Source: Nematopogon swammerdamellus
Taxonomy: Eukaryota; Arthropoda; Insecta; Lepidoptera; Adelidae
Direction: 5' to 3'
Length of the DNA stretch: 64,000 nucleotides
Assembly (NCBI GenBank): GCA_946902875.1
Contig: OX336359.1
Location: 4,464,001-4,528,000, forward strand
Made by a program: the position numbers and the translations under genes. The notes below the pieces were generated by a model. That model made no database searches and was not told where the DNA came from. It saw nothing but the letters and a program-made list of their open reading frames with translations. This document shows positions 61,062 to 64,000 of the stretch, one piece after another; position 1 is the first letter of the stretch, and the number at the start of each line of letters is the position of its first letter.

Positions 61062-64000
61062 AAAATATTCCGGAAATCTCCAGGGCCGGACGGATTGCAG
61101 AACTTCTGGCTGAAATGGTTCAGAAGCTGCCACTCCCGCTTGGCTGTTCAATTCCAAGATGCCCTCGACCATCGGGTTCTCCCAGAGTTCATGACTACTG
61201 GTGTCACCCACCTGCTCCATAAATCTGGTAGTACTGCGGAACCTAAAAATTATAGACCTATCACTTGCTTGCCTACCATCTACAAGCTCCTGACATCCAT
61301 TCTGACGCACAAAATATCAATTCACATAAAGGACAATAACATCTTGTCCGTTGCTCAGAATGGATGTCGGGCTGGGTCCCGCGGTACTAAGGAGCTGCTC
61401 CTTATGGACATGACCGTTTGTCAGCAGGTCCGACGCAATCGAAAGAACCTGTCTGCTGCCTGGATAGACTACAAGAAGGCATTTGACTCCGTGCCCCATA
61501 CATGGTTGCTAAGGATACTAGAACTATACAAAACTGACACCAATATCTGTCAATTCCTTGGCGCATGTATGGAACAATGGAGTACTATCCTTCGTGTACC
61601 AGGTGGCGAACGGACTTCGGCTGCAGACGACCGGATTCCCATACGGCGGGGGATCTTCCAGGGAGACAGTCTGAGTCCGCTTTGGTTTTGTCTGGCTCTG
61701 AACCCTCTTAGCACTCTGCTTGAGGACTCAGAGCTGGGCTACTGTCTTCGAAGAGGAGGCTCTCGAATATCACACTTATTTTATATGGATGACCTCAAAC
61801 TGTTTGCCAAGTCGGACACCGAACTAATGTCGATGATGAAGATAACTGAAGGCTTCAGCAACGACATTGGAATGGAGTTCGGCTTGGAAAAATGTGGGAC
61901 CATCCATGTGGAACGTGGTGTGATCGTGAACTCCGGCGGCATACAGTTGTCGGAGTCCATGAATGTTCGAGCTCTCTCCGAAGACGAAACTTATAAATAT
62001 CTGGGAATATCGGAGGCTCTCAGCATACGGGATACGGACATGAAACAATCAGTTAAGGAAAAGTTTTTTCGTCGTCTTACAAAAGTACTAAATAGCCTTT
62101 TGTCAGGCGGCAATAAAATTCGTGCCTATAACGGTTGGGTCATGCCTGTGCTCGTATATACTTTCGGTATTCTCAGATGGACTCAGACCGAATTGGACTC
62201 GCTGGACAGAAAGGTCAGGACGCTGATGACGAAATCCCGTATGCATCACCCACGATCATCGGTCATGAGGTTGTATATCCCGCGGAAGTGTGGGGGTCGA
62301 GGTATGTTAAATGCCAAGAACCTGCACAACCGAGAGTCATTCATCAAGTGTGATATGCAATTCGAGAGTCATCACGAGTCGGCTGACACAGAGGCTGGAT
62401 CAGTACCAGCCTCGTGAGCAAGCTGGATTTAGGAAAGGATACGGCACCATGGACCACATATTTACTGTGCGACAAGTGGTGCAAAAGTGCGAGGAATACA
62501 ACAAGCCGCTCTTCCTAGCCTTCGTCGACTATGAGAAGGCGTTCGACTCAGTTGAAAAATGGGCTGTCGAAAACTCCCTCCTGAGGTGCAGAATCGACCA
62601 CCGCTACATCGAGGTACTCCGAAATCTGTATCGGTCCGCGACGATGACTGTGAGGCTCCACGAAAATACCCAACCCATCCCCCTTAGTAAGGGCGTAAGG
62701 CAGGGGGATGTGATCTCACCCAAGCTCTTCACGAACGCATTAGAAGATGTGTTCAAGACGCTTGAGTGGGACAACATGGGTATCAACGTGAATGGAGATC
62801 TTCTCAGTCATCTGCGCTTCGCCGATGACATTGTCCTTCTGTCAAATTCCCGAGATCAGCTTCAGACCATGCTGGAAGACCTCTATACAGCGTCGATGAA
62901 GGTGGGTCTGAAGATGAACCGGGACAAAACCAAGGTCATGGCGACCGAGGTTATGACGGGAGGACAAATCGTTATTGACGGAGAAGTGATCGAACAGGTT
63001 GAAGAGTACGTATATCTCGGTCAAATTCTGCGGCTTGGTAGACAAGGTCTGCTAAAGGAGGTCGAGAGACGAATTCAACTGGGTTGGGCTGCCTTCGGAA
63101 AGTTAAAATTCGCCCTGAGGTCTGATCTTCCGCAAAATTTAAAAACCCGTATATATGACCAGTGTGTCCTCCCGGTTATGACGTACGGGTGTGAAACGTG
63201 GACGCTGACGGTCGGTGTTGTCCAAAGGTTGAAAGTTGCCCAGCGAGCAATGGAGCGAGCCATGCTGGGAATAACGCTACGTGATATGGTGCGTAACGAG
63301 GCAATCGGCCGACGCACCAAAGTAGTCGATATTGGATACCGGGTGGCTAAGCTCAAGTGGCAATGGGCTGGGCACGTCAGCCGAAGAGACGACGACCGCT
63401 GGAGTAACCGTGTCCTACACTGGCGGCCGTGGACAGGAAAACGGAGTGTGGGAAGACCACCCGCCAGGTGGGACGACGACATCAAGTACGTCGGCGGAAA
63501 GCAGTGGTTCCGTACCGCTGAAGGCCGGGAGGACTGGAGGAAAATTGGAGAGGCGTATGTCCAGCAGTGGACGCTTACACGCTGACTGACTGACTGACTG
63601 ACTGACTGCACAACCGCGAGGTATGCAATCTCCGTCAGTACTTTTTGGAAAAGACTGATGTTTGTGAGATGCATCGCGATGTCGTCACCAGCGATAAAGG
63701 TCTTACCCCGCTGAGCATGGGAAAAGAGAACTGGCGGAAGCCGGTTGTACTGAGCACCGAGGACCGCATGGAAGTATGGAAAGGCAAGGAGCTGCACGGT
63801 AGGTACTTCCGGTCTCTCACGGGACCGGATGTAGACCAACTTGCTTCCGTGCACTGGCTACGCTTCGGGGACCTCTTCGGGGAAACCGAAGGGTTTGTCT
63901 TTGCAATACAAGATGAGGTTGTCAAGACGAACAACTATAGGAAACACATAATGAAGGACGGCACCATTGACATCTGCCGCGCCTGCCACCAACCTGGCGA
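61062..64000 (+). mobile_element. R4/Dong-like non-LTR retrotransposon, split by RTE
   Basis: Open frame with RT motifs: SPGPDGLQNFWLKW; EPKNYRPITCLPTIYKLL; NGCRAGSRGTKELL; AWIDYKKAFDSVPHTWLL (first catalytic Asp); IRRGIFQGDSLSPLWFCLAL; HLFYMDDLKLFAKS (catalytic MDD); ETYKYLGI. The frame runs to KNLHNRE at 62336, is cut by 62337-63605, and resumes HNREVCNLRQYFLE, SVHWLRFGDLFGETEGFVFA and CRACHQPG at the window edge, entering the RLE zinc knuckle. MDDLK and the C-terminal RLE are features of the R4/Dong/R2 group. The N-terminus is missing, so it is 5'-truncated. Confidence 0.88.
62337..63605 (+). mobile_element. RTE-clade LINE, 5'-truncated, inserted in R4/Dong
   Basis: Flanked by CTGCACAACCG(A/C)GAG at 62322-62336 and 63606-63620, a 15-bp target duplication with one mismatch. 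The frame to the stop at 63585 is unbroken: QAGFRKGYGTMDHIFTVRQV, AFVDYEKAFDSVE, GVRQGDVISPKLFTNAL, LRFADDIVLLSNS (catalytic ADD), KTKVMATE, YVYLGQ, CVLPVMTYGCETWTLT, RAMERAMLGI, WAGHVSRR and RWDDDIKYVGG. The endonuclease is lost. The tail is (CTGA)n. Confidence 0.92.

Noticed and set aside
63075..63854. 259-residue minus-strand ORF
   Set aside because: Antisense of the RTE and R4 reading frames, crossing the border between them.

Overview
The window is nuclear DNA of an insect, most likely a moth or butterfly. It is AT-rich and has no bacterial gene organisation. Its genes carry GT-AG introns, and the repeats are of lepidopteran character: an R4/Dong-like and an RTE-like retrotransposon, abundant SINEs, repeats reading GGGTTCCGTA...(GTCT)n...GGCCGG, and long-inverted-repeat elements. 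Most of the 64 kb is nested transposable elements. There is no CRISPR array, no rRNA gene and no credible free-standing tRNA gene. The organism call is inference.

Host gene content: a direct tandem pair of TMBIM / 'protein lifeguard' (Bax-inhibitor-1 family) genes, both on the minus strand. The right-hand gene (about 60.65 to 51.43 kb) has six recognisable exons of 130, 54, 88, 123, 153 and 150 bp, with matching phases, GT-AG borders and a stop codon. The left-hand gene (about 32.19 to 8.93 kb) keeps the first five, with identical lengths and open frames, but no last exon was found. N-terminal exon(s) of both lie outside the recognised sequence. Collinear intron sequence shows that the pair is a segmental duplication, so each copy serves as an 'empty site' control for insertions in the other. 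The intron between exons 4 and 5 holds a minisatellite in both copies: 71-bp units on the left, a 271-bp higher-order repeat on the right.

Layout. 1-7225: a ~60-bp minisatellite interrupted by a 5.9-kb element with ~0.8-kb terminal inverted repeats, containing a dead CR1/Jockey-like LINE with a SINE inside it. 7275-8800: second minisatellite, purine-rich tract and two hairpin MITEs. 8.9-32.2 kb: left TMBIM gene, its introns swollen by an RLE-type LINE relic, a mariner element, a GGGGCC MITE and an R4/Dong 3' end that is split by a ~9.4-kb nest. That nest includes a Mutator-like transposase broken in three, a foldback element and a 253-bp-arm palindrome. 32.3-51.4 kb: intergenic nest of SINEs, GGGTTCCGTA repeats and long inverted-repeat elements, including a four-layer nest at 36.34-38.30 kb. 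51.4-60.7 kb: right TMBIM gene. 61.06-64.0 kb: R4/Dong-like ORF interrupted by an RTE-like LINE flanked by a 15-bp target duplication.

The most distinctive item is an abundant SINE (about 17 copies, 'SINE-A'). Its head combines tRNA A/B boxes with an embedded 5S rRNA internal control region. Its 5' ends are modular, and it shares a central domain with a second, tRNA-headed SINE ('SINE-B').
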